Shown one piece after another: positions 8,933 to 17,892 of a stretch of 64,000 nucleotides of DNA. Every line of letters begins with the position of its first letter. The first letter of the stretch is position 1. The stretch spans positions 28,584-92,583 of the forward strand of contig JAUXUR010000043.1 in assembly GCA_030680745.1 (NCBI GenBank), in the 5' to 3' direction. A program made the translations under genes and the position numbers. The notes under the pieces were generated by a model. It was not told the origin of the DNA. It searched no databases and saw only the letters and a list, made by a program, of their open reading frames with translations. Origin of the DNA: Alphaproteobacteria bacterium (GTDB lineage Bacteria; Pseudomonadota; Alphaproteobacteria; JAUXUR01).

Positions 8933-9597
8933 TGCAGATTGTAAAACATTATTTTGATACTGAAGACAAACTTACCCAAAAAATTTATACGGATTTCAAA
9001 AAAGAACTTCAAAAAATAAATTCACTCAATCAAGTTGTAGCGCTTGCTGGAGGATCTACACCTGAAAAATTATATACATTATTAAGTCAAGAAGATTGGA
9101 ATAATGTGTGTTTTACTTTAAGCGACGAAAGACTTCTTGCTCACAATCATATTGGGCGCAATGAAACGTTGCTTTATCAAACACTTTTTAAAAATACCCC
9201 TAATCCAGATTTTTTTAGCTTAGCACCTCTTAATTTTAATCAACAAACACTAGAAAAATCATTGAATGAAGAATGGATTCACCAAAACAAAAAACTACAT
9301 CTTGTTTTGTTAGGCATGGGTGAAGACGGTCATATCGCTTCTCTTTTTCCACCTCAGGAATATGTTAAAAACAACCCAAAAATATTCATTGAAACGAAAG
9401 GGCCCATGCCTTTTCCTAATCGCATAGGCTTAAGTTTTAATGCATTATGTGAAACATCTATAATTTTTCTTTTTATAAAAGGCACAAAAAAGAAAGAAAT
9501 TTTAGAAAAAGCATTGTTAAAAGAAGATTCAAATTTACCCATTTCAATTCTTTTAGCACATAGTAAAAAATCAATTCATGTTTATTGGGCAGAATAA
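8932..9597 (+). CDS. pgl: 6-phosphogluconolactonase
   Basis: A 221-residue hydrolase of the glucosamine-6-phosphate isomerase/6PGL superfamily. It opens the lactone made by the upstream Zwf to give 6-phosphogluconate. Visible motifs are ALAGGSTPEKLY near residue 40, SDERLLAHNHIGRNE (substrate phosphate contacts), and LGMGEDGHIASLFP near residue 128. Length is typical. The ATG shares its first base with the zwf stop codon, and the pair forms a clear two-gene operon ahead of a tRNA gene. Confidence 0.95.
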   Translation: MQIVKHYFDTEDKLTQKIYTDFKKELQKINSLNQVVALAGGSTPEKLYTLLSQEDWNNVCFTLSDERLLAHNHIGRNETLLYQTLFKNTPNPDFFSLAPLNFNQQTLEKSLNEEWIHQNKKLHLVLLGMGEDGHIASLFPPQEYVKNNPKIFIETKGPMPFPNRIGLSFNALCETSIIFLFIKGTKKKEILEKALLKEDSNLPISILLAHSKKSIHVYWAE

Positions 9598-9665
9598 AAT
9601 ATACAGAATAAAACACTATGAAAAAACTAAAATTTAGCATAATATGTCCTTGAATTTAAAGTCAC

Positions 9666-9741
9666 GGGTGCGTAGCTCAGTTGGGAGAGCAGCTGACTCT
9701 TAATCAGCGGGTCCTAGGTTCGATCCCTAGTGCGCCCACCA
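9666..9741 (+). tRNA. tRNA-Lys (anticodon CTT)
   Basis: A 76-nt cloverleaf: acceptor stem GGGTGCG/TGCGCCC (with two G-T pairs), D stem GCTC/GAGC, anticodon stem GCTGA/TCAGC closing loop CTCTTAA with anticodon CTT, and T stem CTAGG/CCTAG with loop TTCGATC. The 3' CCA is encoded. It decodes AAG lysine codons. It lies 68 nt after pgl and may be processed from the same transcript or use its own promoter. Confidence 0.97.
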
Positions 9742-9768
9742 TTTTTTCATAAAACATTGCTCGGATTA

Positions 9769-9873
9769 TTTCAAAGTGTGGGTAGGAAGATAAGTGGTGA
9801 GCAAACGGAGTGTATTCTTCATACATGAGAGTATAGTAAATCCCGAAATCTGACGCCCTCCACAATTTGAAAG
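9769..9873. repeat. Palindromic repeat family A, copy 2
   Basis: Outer inverted repeat TTTCAAAGTGTGGG (9769-9782) and CCCTCCACAATTTGAAAG (9856-9873), with a central core around CGGAGTGTATTCTTCATACATGAG (from 9806) that forms a short hairpin. The same core is found at 50424-50542 and 60667-60784. It occupies the gap between tRNA-Lys and rsmD and ends about 11 nt before the rsmD start, so it probably forms the rsmD leader. Confidence 0.65.
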
Positions 9874-9884
9874 AATTTGAGCAT

Positions 9885-10442
9885 ATGAGAATTATAGCAG
9901 GCCAATTACGTGGACGACTCCTCGTCTCACCCCAAACTGAATCAATTCGACCCACAAGTGATCGCGTCAGACAAGCAGCTTTCAATATTATTGAACACAA
10001 ATTAAACTTTTCTTTTGCTGACAAAATTGTATTAGATATTTTTGGCGGCACGGGCGCTCTTGGATTTGAGTCTCTTTCCCGAGGCGCACAATCTGTCATC
10101 TATTTCGATACATTAAAAGAAGCACATCTGGTCGCACGTCAAAATGCTGAAAATCTTAAACTTATTGATCAAATAATTTTTCGACAAATGGATGCACTCA
10201 ATCCACCAATGGCGTCACATCCTGTTGATTTTGTTTTTATAGATCCACCGTATAATATGCAACTCGCTGAAAAAGCACTTGTGGCGTTTAAATCAAAAAA
10301 TTGGTTTAAGAAAGAAACCTATTTTATGGTCGAGGAATTAAAAAATGTTAATCCCAACTGGCCTAATTTTTTAACACAAATAGACGAACGTGTTTACGGT
10401 AAAACAAAAATTATTTTTTTGCAAATTAAAGAAGAAACTTAA
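9885..10442 (+). CDS. rsmD: 16S rRNA (guanine-966 N2)-methyltransferase
   Basis: A 185-residue class I SAM methyltransferase that modifies G966 of 16S rRNA in the assembling 30S subunit. The N-terminus MRIIAGQLRGRLL and RPTSDRVRQAAFNI are strongly characteristic of RsmD. SAM-binding motif I is DIFGGTGALGFE (51-62), and the catalytic motif is DPPYN (120-124). I chose the ATG at 9885 because conserved RsmD sequence begins exactly there; six extra residues upstream (from 9867) are not conserved. Confidence 0.95.
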   Translation: MRIIAGQLRGRLLVSPQTESIRPTSDRVRQAAFNIIEHKLNFSFADKIVLDIFGGTGALGFESLSRGAQSVIYFDTLKEAHLVARQNAENLKLIDQIIFRQMDALNPPMASHPVDFVFIDPPYNMQLAEKALVAFKSKNWFKKETYFMVEELKNVNPNWPNFLTQIDERVYGKTKIIFLQIKEET

Positions 10443-10465
10443 TTTTTCCAAAGATAACAACATGT

Positions 10466-11938
10466 TTATTGAACTTTAGCTTTAACTTTTCCATCTTTGA
10501 ATCGAAGCATTACATTGTCATTTTGTTTAATATTTTCAACGCTTGTAATTGTTTTGTGATCCTGGTTTTCAACGATTACAAATCCGCGGTTAAGTGTATT
10601 TTCATAGGAAAGTGTCTTTAATAAAACTGCATTTTGCTGCGTAATATTGATTTTGTCTTTCATCAATTGCGACACGTTTTTTGTCATCGCTTTTTGATAA
10701 AGATTTAAATTTTCATGATTTTTTTGGATATTATTAACAATAGAAGAGGGTTTTAAAAATCCTGCAATTTGTTTAAACGCATTTGTTTTAAATGTTATTG
10801 TTTTTTCATAAGATTCTTTGAATGTTTTAAATAGATTTTTTGCTTCTTGTTCCATCAATTGCACCTTATGTTTAGGATGTAATATTTTGTGACTAATAGC
10901 TTGAAAAGTATTAGTTTTTTCAGCCATTAATAAACGAACAGAATGTTGAAGTTTTTCACTATAGAGATCCAATTTTTGATTTTTTTCATCAAATTTGGAT
11001 AATACTTGTTTTAAATGTTTTGTAATATTGGTTAAATTTAAAGCGTGAATTTGTACTTTTTTACGTGCAGAATGACTTGCCCTGAATTGTAAATGTACCA
11101 ATTTTTCATAAAGCTCTTGCCTAACGGGTACTGCCATTTCAGCTGCAGCACTTGGTGTTGGTGCACGCAAATCTGACGCAAAATCAATTAAAGTTGTATC
11201 TGTTTCGTGACCAATGGCTGAAATCAAAGGAATGCTTGAATTTGCAGCCGCACGTACTACAATTTCTTCATTAAAGGCCCAAAGATCTTCAATAGAACCA
11301 CCGCCACGCGCAACAATTAATAAATCGGGTCGTAAGCCGGATGCGGGGCTTAATTGATTAAAGCCGTTGATGGCTGCTGCTATTTGATCTTTTGCACCTT
11401 CCCCTTGCACAAGACAGGGCCAAACTAAAACGCGGCTGGGAAAACGATCTTGAATCCTATGCAAAATATCACGAATGACAGAACCTGTTGGCGATGTAAT
11501 AACACCAATGATTAAAGGCAAAAATGGAATAGGTTTTTTACGTGCTGGATCAAATAATCCTTCAGCGAGTAGTTTTTGCTTTCTTTTTTCAAGCAAAGCA
11601 AGAAGAGCGCCCTCACCCGCAAGTTCCATCGAATCAACAATAATTTGATATTTCGACCGTCCAGGAAAAGTTGTAATTTTTCCACGACAAATAACCTCTA
11701 ACCCATCTTCAGGATTAAAAGGAAATTTAAGGGCCGTACCACGCCAAGCGACCGCATCTAATATCGCGTCTTGATCTTTGAGTGTAAAATAAACATGGCC
11801 TGATGTTGCACGTTTAAAACCCGAAATTTCACCCCGGACACGCACTAAAGAAAATTGATCTTCAACGGTTTTTTTGAGTGCAGAAGACAGTTCAGAAACA
11901 GAAAAAATAGGAAGATTATGTTCGTTTAAATATAGCAT
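10466..11938 (-). CDS. xseA: Exodeoxyribonuclease VII large subunit
   Basis: A 490-residue subunit of the single-strand-specific exonuclease VII used in repair. The N-terminal OB-fold (residues 13-110, with [24 protein letters not shown]) is intact. The nuclease core shows [33 protein letters not shown] and [25 protein letters not shown], the latter with catalytic acidic residues. A long coiled-coil C-terminal region follows. Length fits the family. The small subunit xseB is not in this window. Confidence 0.97.
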   Translation of the reverse strand: MLYLNEHNLPIFSVSELSSALKKTVEDQFSLVRVRGEISGFKRATSGHVYFTLKDQDAILDAVAWRGTALKFPFNPEDGLEVICRGKITTFPGRSKYQIIVDSMELAGEGALLALLEKRKQKLLAEGLFDPARKKPIPFLPLIIGVITSPTGSVIRDILHRIQDRFPSRVLVWPCLVQGEGAKDQIAAAINGFNQLSPASGLRPDLLIVARGGGSIEDLWAFNEEIVVRAAANSSIPLISAIGHETDTTLIDFASDLRAPTPSAAAEMAVPVRQELYEKLVHLQFRASHSARKKVQIHALNLTNITKHLKQVLSKFDEKNQKLDLYSEKLQHSVRLLMAEKTNTFQAISHKILHPKHKVQLMEQEAKNLFKTFKESYEKTITFKTNAFKQIAGFLKPSSIVNNIQKNHENLNLYQKAMTKNVSQLMKDKINITQQNAVLLKTLSYENTLNRGFVIVENQDHKTITSVENIKQNDNVMLRFKDGKVKAKVQ

Positions 11939-12254
11939 CTAATTTATAATATATCCCTAGCCTAGTAAGATAGTACCAAAATAATACTACAATCAAAAGA
12001 AAAACAAATGAAATACGTATATTTTATTAAGATATGTCATAAACGCACCACAAATCTCGTGACCTCAAATTATGAGCTAATGTATCAGTGTTCTAAAAAA
12101 AAATAAAAACTGACTATACATTAATAAAACTATTGATTTTTATACTATTTAACATTGTCTTTATGATAAATAGATTATTTTCTTGACATGACAGCAATAT
12201 TGTCATATTGTGACTTCATATTAAAATGTATTAATTTATTAAAAGGAAGTTAAA
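11939..12254. promoter_or_regulatory. Intergenic region with sigma70-type promoter and palindrome
   Basis: This 316-nt gap holds no convincing gene. A promoter candidate for the 12255 gene is TTGACA (12183-12188), a 17-nt spacer, and TATTGT (12206-12211). The spacer contains an inverted repeat, TGACA (12189-12193) and TGTCA (12201-12205), flanking GCAATAT, a plausible operator. The 12255 ATG is preceded by SD AAAGGAAG. The remaining upstream sequence is AT-rich without recognisable structure. Confidence 0.6.
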
Positions 12255-13931
12255 ATGAGTAACAAACTAATATTATCTACAATTTTGGGCTTGACGTTAT
12301 TGTGTCAGTCTACAGATTCCTATTCTGTAAATTGGCCCGTGATTGATAGTGATATTCAAACGCATGACCCAGTTATCAAAAAATTTATTGAAAATGCGAA
12401 AAATGAAAGATCTACGTTTCAATATATAGGTCATCAATTTAAAGTTCGTGGCGGCAATAATTATGCCATCGATCAAAACTATGATTTGTTTAATCATATC
12501 GATACTTTAGAAAATGCGTATTTAAAGGGTTATCACATCGAAATAAAACCAACAAGCGAAGAAGAAATATACAAAAATTTTGAAGAACGCTGCAAATACA
12601 AAATTATTATAACTAATAGAGATGATGTAACTTTTATCGAAGGTTTCCGTGTTTATGCGGCTGATAGCGATATTGCTCAACCACAACCAATTGTTGCTGA
12701 TCAATTACCTAGCGTAGATGCGCCCCTTATCGAAGGTTGGTATAACAGACCATTAGGACGTGGTGCCCCTACAAATGTTGACCACAATGTCGTAAAAGGC
12801 TTACTAAACACATACAAAAATCATAACATCTTGAAACACGCTTTTAACCATATAAAAGCAGCTGATCTTGCAGATATTCAAGATCCTATTCTTTTTGCTG
12901 ATTATATTCAAAAACATGGTCAAGTGTCAGCTAATGATGTTATCAATGCGATGAACGAAGATAAAGCACTTCTTCAAAGAGTAAAAAATTTAGGTGTTAT
13001 CAGTGAAGGGCATGAAGAGCGAGGGCTTGATTTTGGTAACCAGCTTTCATATCCAACAGAATATATGAGTGACGCCATTAACTTAATCAGAAATCATCCG
13101 TCTCTTTTACGTGGAAAATTGGATGATGCTTTAAAATCTTCCAAAGGCGGTGACGCACATGCACTTTTACAAGCACAATTCTACATTGCGGCTGTTCAAT
13201 CTTCTCAAAATGGATATAAACAACAATTTAGTACACTTCTTTCTAAAATAGGTGGGTTGTTCCATAAAAATTTACCAAGCAAAGAAAATGCACGAAACAT
13301 CCTTAAGCAAACCCATCTTTGTGTAGATGGTGTTCTTTATACCCCAGCGCATAATTATGTGAAACATGGTGATGTTGTCAAAAAAATTAAACAACAAATT
13401 GCTAATTTACCAAATAATATGCAAGCACCTGGCGTTTATGAAAATATTTTCACAGATTGTTCCGGCTTGTCCATTATGGTCTTGCGTAAACTTTTTCCAG
13501 ATAATGATTGGATTCAAAATGAACGCGCCATGTCATGGCATTTTGCTGCCGCTTATGACTATCTTAACAATGAAAATGCAGGCTATGACTATTGTTACAT
13601 CAACGGTAATAAATTAAGAGTTGGTGGAGATTATTACAAAGATAATTGCAACATGGGCATTGCTAAAAAATTAGCTAAAATGTTAAAACCTGTGAACTAT
13701 TACGCGAATCGTAAAGCAGGCGATATCCTTGTTCAACGCCATACCAATGGTAGTGAAGGACATGTGATGACGATTGTAGATCCATTTCCGAACCCACATA
13801 ATTCAAACGAAGTAATTATTGCTGAAATGACGCGATGTTCAGGCAATTATCATGGCTTAGTCTTTAGAAAAATGTGGTTCAAAGAACCAGGAAATTCTCG
13901 TTTGCGTATCCTAAGACCAATATCAAACTAA
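12255..13931 (+). CDS. Secreted protein with NlpC/P60-like cysteine peptidase fold
   Basis: A 558-residue exported protein. Residues 1-24 form a signal peptide. Residues 25-140 are a module shared with the next gene (WPV..DS, FI.NAKNER, FKVRGG, IKPTSE..IYK, RVY.AD). A helical region of unknown type spans about 150-350. The C-terminal domain shows papain-like NlpC/P60 hallmarks: TDCSGLSIMVL with candidate nucleophile Cys402, SEGHVMTIVD with His503, and IIAEM with Glu524 as the possible third residue. NlpC/P60 enzymes cleave peptidoglycan peptides, but secreted members can act on other targets. SD AAAGGAAG is strong. The fold call is by motif only. Confidence 0.7.
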   Translation: MSNKLILSTILGLTLLCQSTDSYSVNWPVIDSDIQTHDPVIKKFIENAKNERSTFQYIGHQFKVRGGNNYAIDQNYDLFNHIDTLENAYLKGYHIEIKPTSEEEIYKNFEERCKYKIIITNRDDVTFIEGFRVYAADSDIAQPQPIVADQLPSVDAPLIEGWYNRPLGRGAPTNVDHNVVKGLLNTYKNHNILKHAFNHIKAADLADIQDPILFADYIQKHGQVSANDVINAMNEDKALLQRVKNLGVISEGHEERGLDFGNQLSYPTEYMSDAINLIRNHPSLLRGKLDDALKSSKGGDAHALLQAQFYIAAVQSSQNGYKQQFSTLLSKIGGLFHKNLPSKENARNILKQTHLCVDGVLYTPAHNYVKHGDVVKKIKQQIANLPNNMQAPGVYENIFTDCSGLSIMVLRKLFPDNDWIQNERAMSWHFAAAYDYLNNENAGYDYCYINGNKLRVGGDYYKDNCNMGIAKKLAKMLKPVNYYANRKAGDILVQRHTNGSEGHVMTIVDPFPNPHNSNEVIIAEMTRCSGNYHGLVFRKMWFKEPGNSRLRILRPISN

Positions 13932-13980
13932 CTATCAAGTAAATATGAGGGGCTATTTAAGCCCTTCAGACATATTAATC

Positions 13981-14018
13981 AAAATCCTTTTTGACTTAAG
14001 TGTTGAAAAGGATTTTTT
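13981..14018 (+). terminator. Rho-independent terminator
   Basis: AAAATCCTTTT (13981-13991) pairs with AAAAGGATTTT (14006-14016), and the T-run continues to 14018. It lies 50 nt after the peptidase-like gene and before the promoter of its paralogue, so the two genes are separate transcription units. Confidence 0.65.
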
Positions 14019-14049
14019 ATTAAAAATAATAATTATTATTGTAAATAAA

Positions 14050-14078
14050 TTGACATTTATTAATGTATAGTTCATAAT
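14050..14078 (+). promoter_or_regulatory. Sigma70-type promoter of the kinase-like gene
   Basis: TTGACA (14050-14055), 17-nt spacer, CATAAT (14073-14078), five of six matches at -10. It lies 39 nt before the ATG at 14118, which has SD AAGGAT. The consensus -35 is shared with the promoter of the paralogue at 12183, but the palindromic spacer is not. Confidence 0.65.
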
Positions 14079-14117
14079 TACTTTATTATTAATTTTAACT
14101 TAAATAAGGATTTTAAA

Positions 14118-15689
14118 ATGTTTAAAAAATTACTATTATCTACAGTTTTGGGTTTGACGTTATTGTGTCAATCTACTAATTCTTTTGCTTGGGAATGGCC
14201 AGTTGTTGATAGCACTGAAGCAAATCACAAAATAGTTATTGAAAATTTTATTAAAAATGCAAAAAATGAACGAAAAGATTTTAAGTTTGTAGGTCATTTA
14301 TTTAAAGTTCGTGGTGGTGATCATGATTATACAAACAAAAACACAACACTCTACCAAAAAGCAGATGAACTAAACAATGCACTTTTAAGAGGACAACACA
14401 TACAAATAAAGCCGACGAGTGAGCGCAACATTTATAAACATTTTACAGAAAAGTGCTTATACAAAGTTGTTGTAAATGGCAGTACTATTGTTAAGGGTTT
14501 ACGTGTTTATAATGCTGACGGTGATGTTATACAGCCTGAACAAGTAAATCGTAACAACAATGCTCATAATATTGTTCCTCAAAATAACAATAATATCAAT
14601 GTATCAGCCCAGCAATCTCCACGCGTAAATCAAAACGTTAATATTGCGAATATACCAAATCCTTTTGAGAGGATGAATCCTGAGAGTGTACTTAAAGTTA
14701 AAAACATTGTTCAAGAATTTCAACAATCAGGACAATTAAGTGCAGCAACTAACATTGTTACAATTAAAGAAGGACGAGGCCCTGAAGCTAAGCAACTAAT
14801 CTATGTAACGGATGCTCAACAAAAATTAGTTATAAAAGTTACGAACTCCAGAGGATCTTTTGAAGCAGCAAAAAAAGGAAAAACTGATGAGTTAAAATTC
14901 ATTAACAACCTTAATCAAATTGCTTCAAATAATAACCTTGTTATTCCAAAAATAATTGTAGGACAAGAATTAATTAAAGTCGGAAATGATTATGCCGAGC
15001 TTCAAATATTGGCTAAAGGAAAAGCCATAGGAACGTTAGATATCCACGATATGAGCGATAATGATGTACAGACAATGTTTAAAGCTATGGGAACACAAAT
15101 GGGTAATCTTGATCGTTTGCTTATAGCAAATCATATGCCCTTGTTGGAGCATCCTGATGGACATCCTCACAATTTCTTTTATGATAAAGGAACAAAAGAA
15201 TTTTCATGGATTGATGTTGCTGGTGTATCGCATCCTAACAATGACCAAGCTGCTCAAATGGGAGATGGTTCTCTTTTTTCTCAAAAAGTTATAGATAGGC
15301 TTATAAATCGTGTCTTTATTCCTAATGGCGAAGGTCTTGATTGGGTAAGCAACAAAGATGTTTTTATTTCTGAATATGACCAAGATTACTATACTGATTT
15401 ATTCAATCGTATAACCCCTCAAAAAATCTCGACCATAAAGAAAGAAATAAGAGAAGGTAGTACAGAGCCTAAATTTATTATTGAATCTATTTTAAAACTA
15501 ATCCCAAAATTTTCACTTGCTGTTAAAAGTTTGGGTGAAGGGTACGTTCTTTCTTATCCTGAAGGTAAAAATTACTATAATAAGAACGTAAAATATGGTC
15601 AATTATACAATTATCTTCAAAATGCTAATGAGTTTCGAAAAATGATTGGCAAACTTGAAAAACCAATTTTTGATTTATTAGTTCGTTAA
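14118..15689 (+). CDS. Secreted protein with APH/protein-kinase-like fold
   Basis: A 523-residue exported protein. Residues 1-24 form a signal peptide nearly identical to that of the preceding gene, and residues 25-140 are the same module. An Asn/Gln-rich linker follows (about 141-182). The C-terminal domain has kinase-fold landmarks: VIKV with Lys240, Glu258 in the following helix, a catalytic loop EHPDGHPHNFFYD (His345-x-Asp347-x-His349-x-x-Asn352, as in aminoglycoside phosphotransferases), and metal-binding Asp366 in WIDVAG. A kinase with an export signal would need ATP outside the cytosol, suggesting a host target. The fold assignment rests on motifs. Confidence 0.68.
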   Translation: MFKKLLLSTVLGLTLLCQSTNSFAWEWPVVDSTEANHKIVIENFIKNAKNERKDFKFVGHLFKVRGGDHDYTNKNTTLYQKADELNNALLRGQHIQIKPTSERNIYKHFTEKCLYKVVVNGSTIVKGLRVYNADGDVIQPEQVNRNNNAHNIVPQNNNNINVSAQQSPRVNQNVNIANIPNPFERMNPESVLKVKNIVQEFQQSGQLSAATNIVTIKEGRGPEAKQLIYVTDAQQKLVIKVTNSRGSFEAAKKGKTDELKFINNLNQIASNNNLVIPKIIVGQELIKVGNDYAELQILAKGKAIGTLDIHDMSDNDVQTMFKAMGTQMGNLDRLLIANHMPLLEHPDGHPHNFFYDKGTKEFSWIDVAGVSHPNNDQAAQMGDGSLFSQKVIDRLINRVFIPNGEGLDWVSNKDVFISEYDQDYYTDLFNRITPQKISTIKKEIREGSTEPKFIIESILKLIPKFSLAVKSLGEGYVLSYPEGKNYYNKNVKYGQLYNYLQNANEFRKMIGKLEKPIFDLLVR

Positions 15690-15721
15690 GCTTAATACTT
15701 AATTTTAAAATGACTTAACAA

Positions 15722-15753
15722 AACAGGAGTCCTGTTTTTATAAACGGACTCCT
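15722..15753. terminator. Convergent bidirectional terminator
   Basis: AGGAGTCC (15725-15732) pairs with GGACTCCT (15746-15753); a shorter alternative, AACAGG/CCTGTT (15722-15736), is followed by a T-run on the + strand. It sits between the kinase-like gene and the convergent pbpC gene and could serve both. Confidence 0.5.
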
Positions 15754-15758
15754 AAACT

Positions 15759-17795
15759 TTACTGATTCCAGCGTATTTCAATGTTAACTGAATCATAATT
15801 ACCATTTTTATCTTGTAATGTTAAAGTGTAAAAACCTTCATCCTTAGGTAAAAATGTTAATTTTTTTTGAAACACATCAATATATTCTAATGAATTATTA
15901 ACGTATAGACGATACGGCTTTTGACCTCCTTTAAAACGAATAGGTACCATGTCTCCTTTCGTAATCATCAATAAAGAATCTTTCTGTGGAAAGCTCATTT
16001 CAAATTTTGAAGCAATTACTTCTTTTTTAGACACGAGTACATGTTGTTTTAAAAAAGGTTTCAATTTAAAAGAATTGGGTATTTCATTAACAGGCATGTT
16101 TGATGAATGATTGTTAGATTTGGGCAATATATCAAAGACTTGCCTTAATATGGGCACAGCCAATTCAAAACCTGTTTTTTCATTCAATGACCCTTCTTTA
16201 GGCATTCCTACCCAAACACCAATTGTATATTGATCATTAAATGCGAGGGCGAGGGCATCACGATATCCATAAGATGTCCCTGTTTTGAGGGCAATTTTTT
16301 GATTATTTAGAAAAGAAAAAGGATTTTTTTCTAAAATTTCTTTGACCTTGATGGCTGAGCTTGGATAAAGCAAAAATTTAGGCGCTGCGGCTGTTTGGTT
16401 TTGCACATAATGAATATCAAAAGCCTGACCTTCTGTTGCAAAAGTACTGAAAATTTTAACAAGATCAACAAGCTTTAATCCAACACCACCCAACGCCATA
16501 GAAAGATTGGGCTTAACATCTTTGCTTTGAAATTCTGGATTAATACCAATGGACTTTAAAGCAGCATAAAAACGAATGGGCCCCAATAAATTGAGAAGCT
16601 CCACAGAGGGTATATTAAGTGATAATTGCAATGTTTCACTTGCTGACATAATGCCGTGATAGGCTCGATCAAAATTATGAGGTGCGTAAGCACCAAAATG
16701 TTTGCGTTCATCATGGAATAATGTTTCAGGTTCAATGAGCCCCTCATCAAAGGCGAGGCCAAAAATAAGTGGTTTCAACGTTGATCCAGGAGACCGTATC
16801 GCTTGGCAGAAATCATTTTGGCCTAATCGATCCTTATTAAAAAAATCTGTCGATCCAACATAAGCCACAATTTCATTTTTTTGATGATTATGGATAATGG
16901 CACATGCATTTGCATTTTTAGGAATGTTTTGAGACGTTTCTTTCAAAAGATGAATTAACTTTTCTTGAATTTGTTTATTTAAAGTTGTTTTAATTATTTT
17001 TGTTTCATCATGCAAACTATACGCTAAATGTGGTATTAAATTAGGGAAAATATGTCGTTTGGACGGTATTTTATCTTGAATGGCTGCTAAATATGTTTTT
17101 TCATCCAAAAAATTTTTCTGATGAAAAATATCAAGCGTTTGATTTCTTTTTTGTAAAGCTTGATTAGGATATCGATCGGGCCTTAAACGTGTAGGGGATT
17201 GTGGAATGGATATAAGCAATGCTATTTCGGACGTCAACAAACGATCTGGTTCTTTTTTAAAATAAGCAAGACTCGCTGTACGGACACCTTCTAAATTGCC
17301 GCCAAAAGGTACTAGATTCACATAAAATTTTAGAATTTCTTTTTTTGAGTAATGATATTCAAGTTGAAAGGACCTAAAAACTTCAATAAGTTTTGATAGA
17401 TATGTCCTTGGACGAGGTTCAAGTAATCGTGCCGTTTGCATCGTTAAAGTTGATGCACCTGAAAAGATTTTACCTTTTGTGATATTTTGAAAAATTGCAC
17501 GTCCTATAGCTTTAAAATCAACACCAAAATGCGTATAAAAATTTTTATCTTCTTTTTCGATGAGGTATTTTAAATAGTTTGGATCAATTTTATTAATATC
17601 AATAGGAATACGCCATTGATCGTCATTCGTTTTAAGGCAATGAATTAATTTTCCATTTATATCTTCAAACAACAGAGAATGATCTTCAAACCGTTTTAGA
17701 TTAAGCGGAAAATAGGTATCAAGAATACGAAAAATAGTAAAACTAGTGATGCTTAGGAAAATAAGAATAAGGAAGATTTTTTTTAAAAATTTCAT
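15759..17795 (-). CDS. pbpC: Penicillin-binding protein 1C
   Basis: A 678-residue bifunctional peptidoglycan synthase anchored by one N-terminal membrane segment (FLILIFLSITSFTIFRIL). The glycosyltransferase domain shows EDKNFYTHFGVD with the catalytic Glu, SGASTLTMQTARLL, and LNLVPFGGNLEGVRTAS-like motifs. The transpeptidase domain has SPGSTLKP (SxxK), SLNIPS (SxN) and LKTGTSYGYRDA (KTG). The final 100 residues resemble the PBP1C C-terminal domain. Length is somewhat short for the family (usually about 750). The alpha-2-macroglobulin gene often found beside pbpC is absent here. Confidence 0.93.
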   Translation of the reverse strand: MKFLKKIFLILIFLSITSFTIFRILDTYFPLNLKRFEDHSLLFEDINGKLIHCLKTNDDQWRIPIDINKIDPNYLKYLIEKEDKNFYTHFGVDFKAIGRAIFQNITKGKIFSGASTLTMQTARLLEPRPRTYLSKLIEVFRSFQLEYHYSKKEILKFYVNLVPFGGNLEGVRTASLAYFKKEPDRLLTSEIALLISIPQSPTRLRPDRYPNQALQKRNQTLDIFHQKNFLDEKTYLAAIQDKIPSKRHIFPNLIPHLAYSLHDETKIIKTTLNKQIQEKLIHLLKETSQNIPKNANACAIIHNHQKNEIVAYVGSTDFFNKDRLGQNDFCQAIRSPGSTLKPLIFGLAFDEGLIEPETLFHDERKHFGAYAPHNFDRAYHGIMSASETLQLSLNIPSVELLNLLGPIRFYAALKSIGINPEFQSKDVKPNLSMALGGVGLKLVDLVKIFSTFATEGQAFDIHYVQNQTAAAPKFLLYPSSAIKVKEILEKNPFSFLNNQKIALKTGTSYGYRDALALAFNDQYTIGVWVGMPKEGSLNEKTGFELAVPILRQVFDILPKSNNHSSNMPVNEIPNSFKLKPFLKQHVLVSKKEVIASKFEMSFPQKDSLLMITKGDMVPIRFKGGQKPYRLYVNNSLEYIDVFQKKLTFLPKDEGFYTLTLQDKNGNYDSVNIEIRWNQ

Positions 17796-17864
17796 TATGT
17801 ATCTTTTAAAGTAGGGTTAAAACATTTCCACCTTAAAAGATTATCGACATAAAGGAAAGAAAAA

Positions 17865-17882
17865 GAGGCCTAAAAAGGCCTC
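17865..17882 (-). terminator. Rho-independent terminator of the outer-membrane protein gene
   Basis: GAGGCCT (17865-17871) and AGGCCTC (17876-17882) form a 7-bp GC-rich stem with a 4-nt loop. Read on the minus strand it is followed by TTTTTCTTT, a good terminator for the gene ending at 17893. Confidence 0.8.
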
Positions 17883-17892
17883 TAGAACAAAA

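Noticed and set aside
9704..10099. Minus-strand open frame of 131 codons crossing tRNA-Lys and rsmD
   Set aside because: It ends in the sequence typical of spurious translations of tRNA complements and lies antisense to a tRNA, a repeat and a well-supported gene.
12008..12106. Short open frame of about 32 codons in the gap before the peptidase-like gene
   Set aside because: No ribosome-binding site, no recognisable sequence, and the length is expected by chance in AT-rich DNA.
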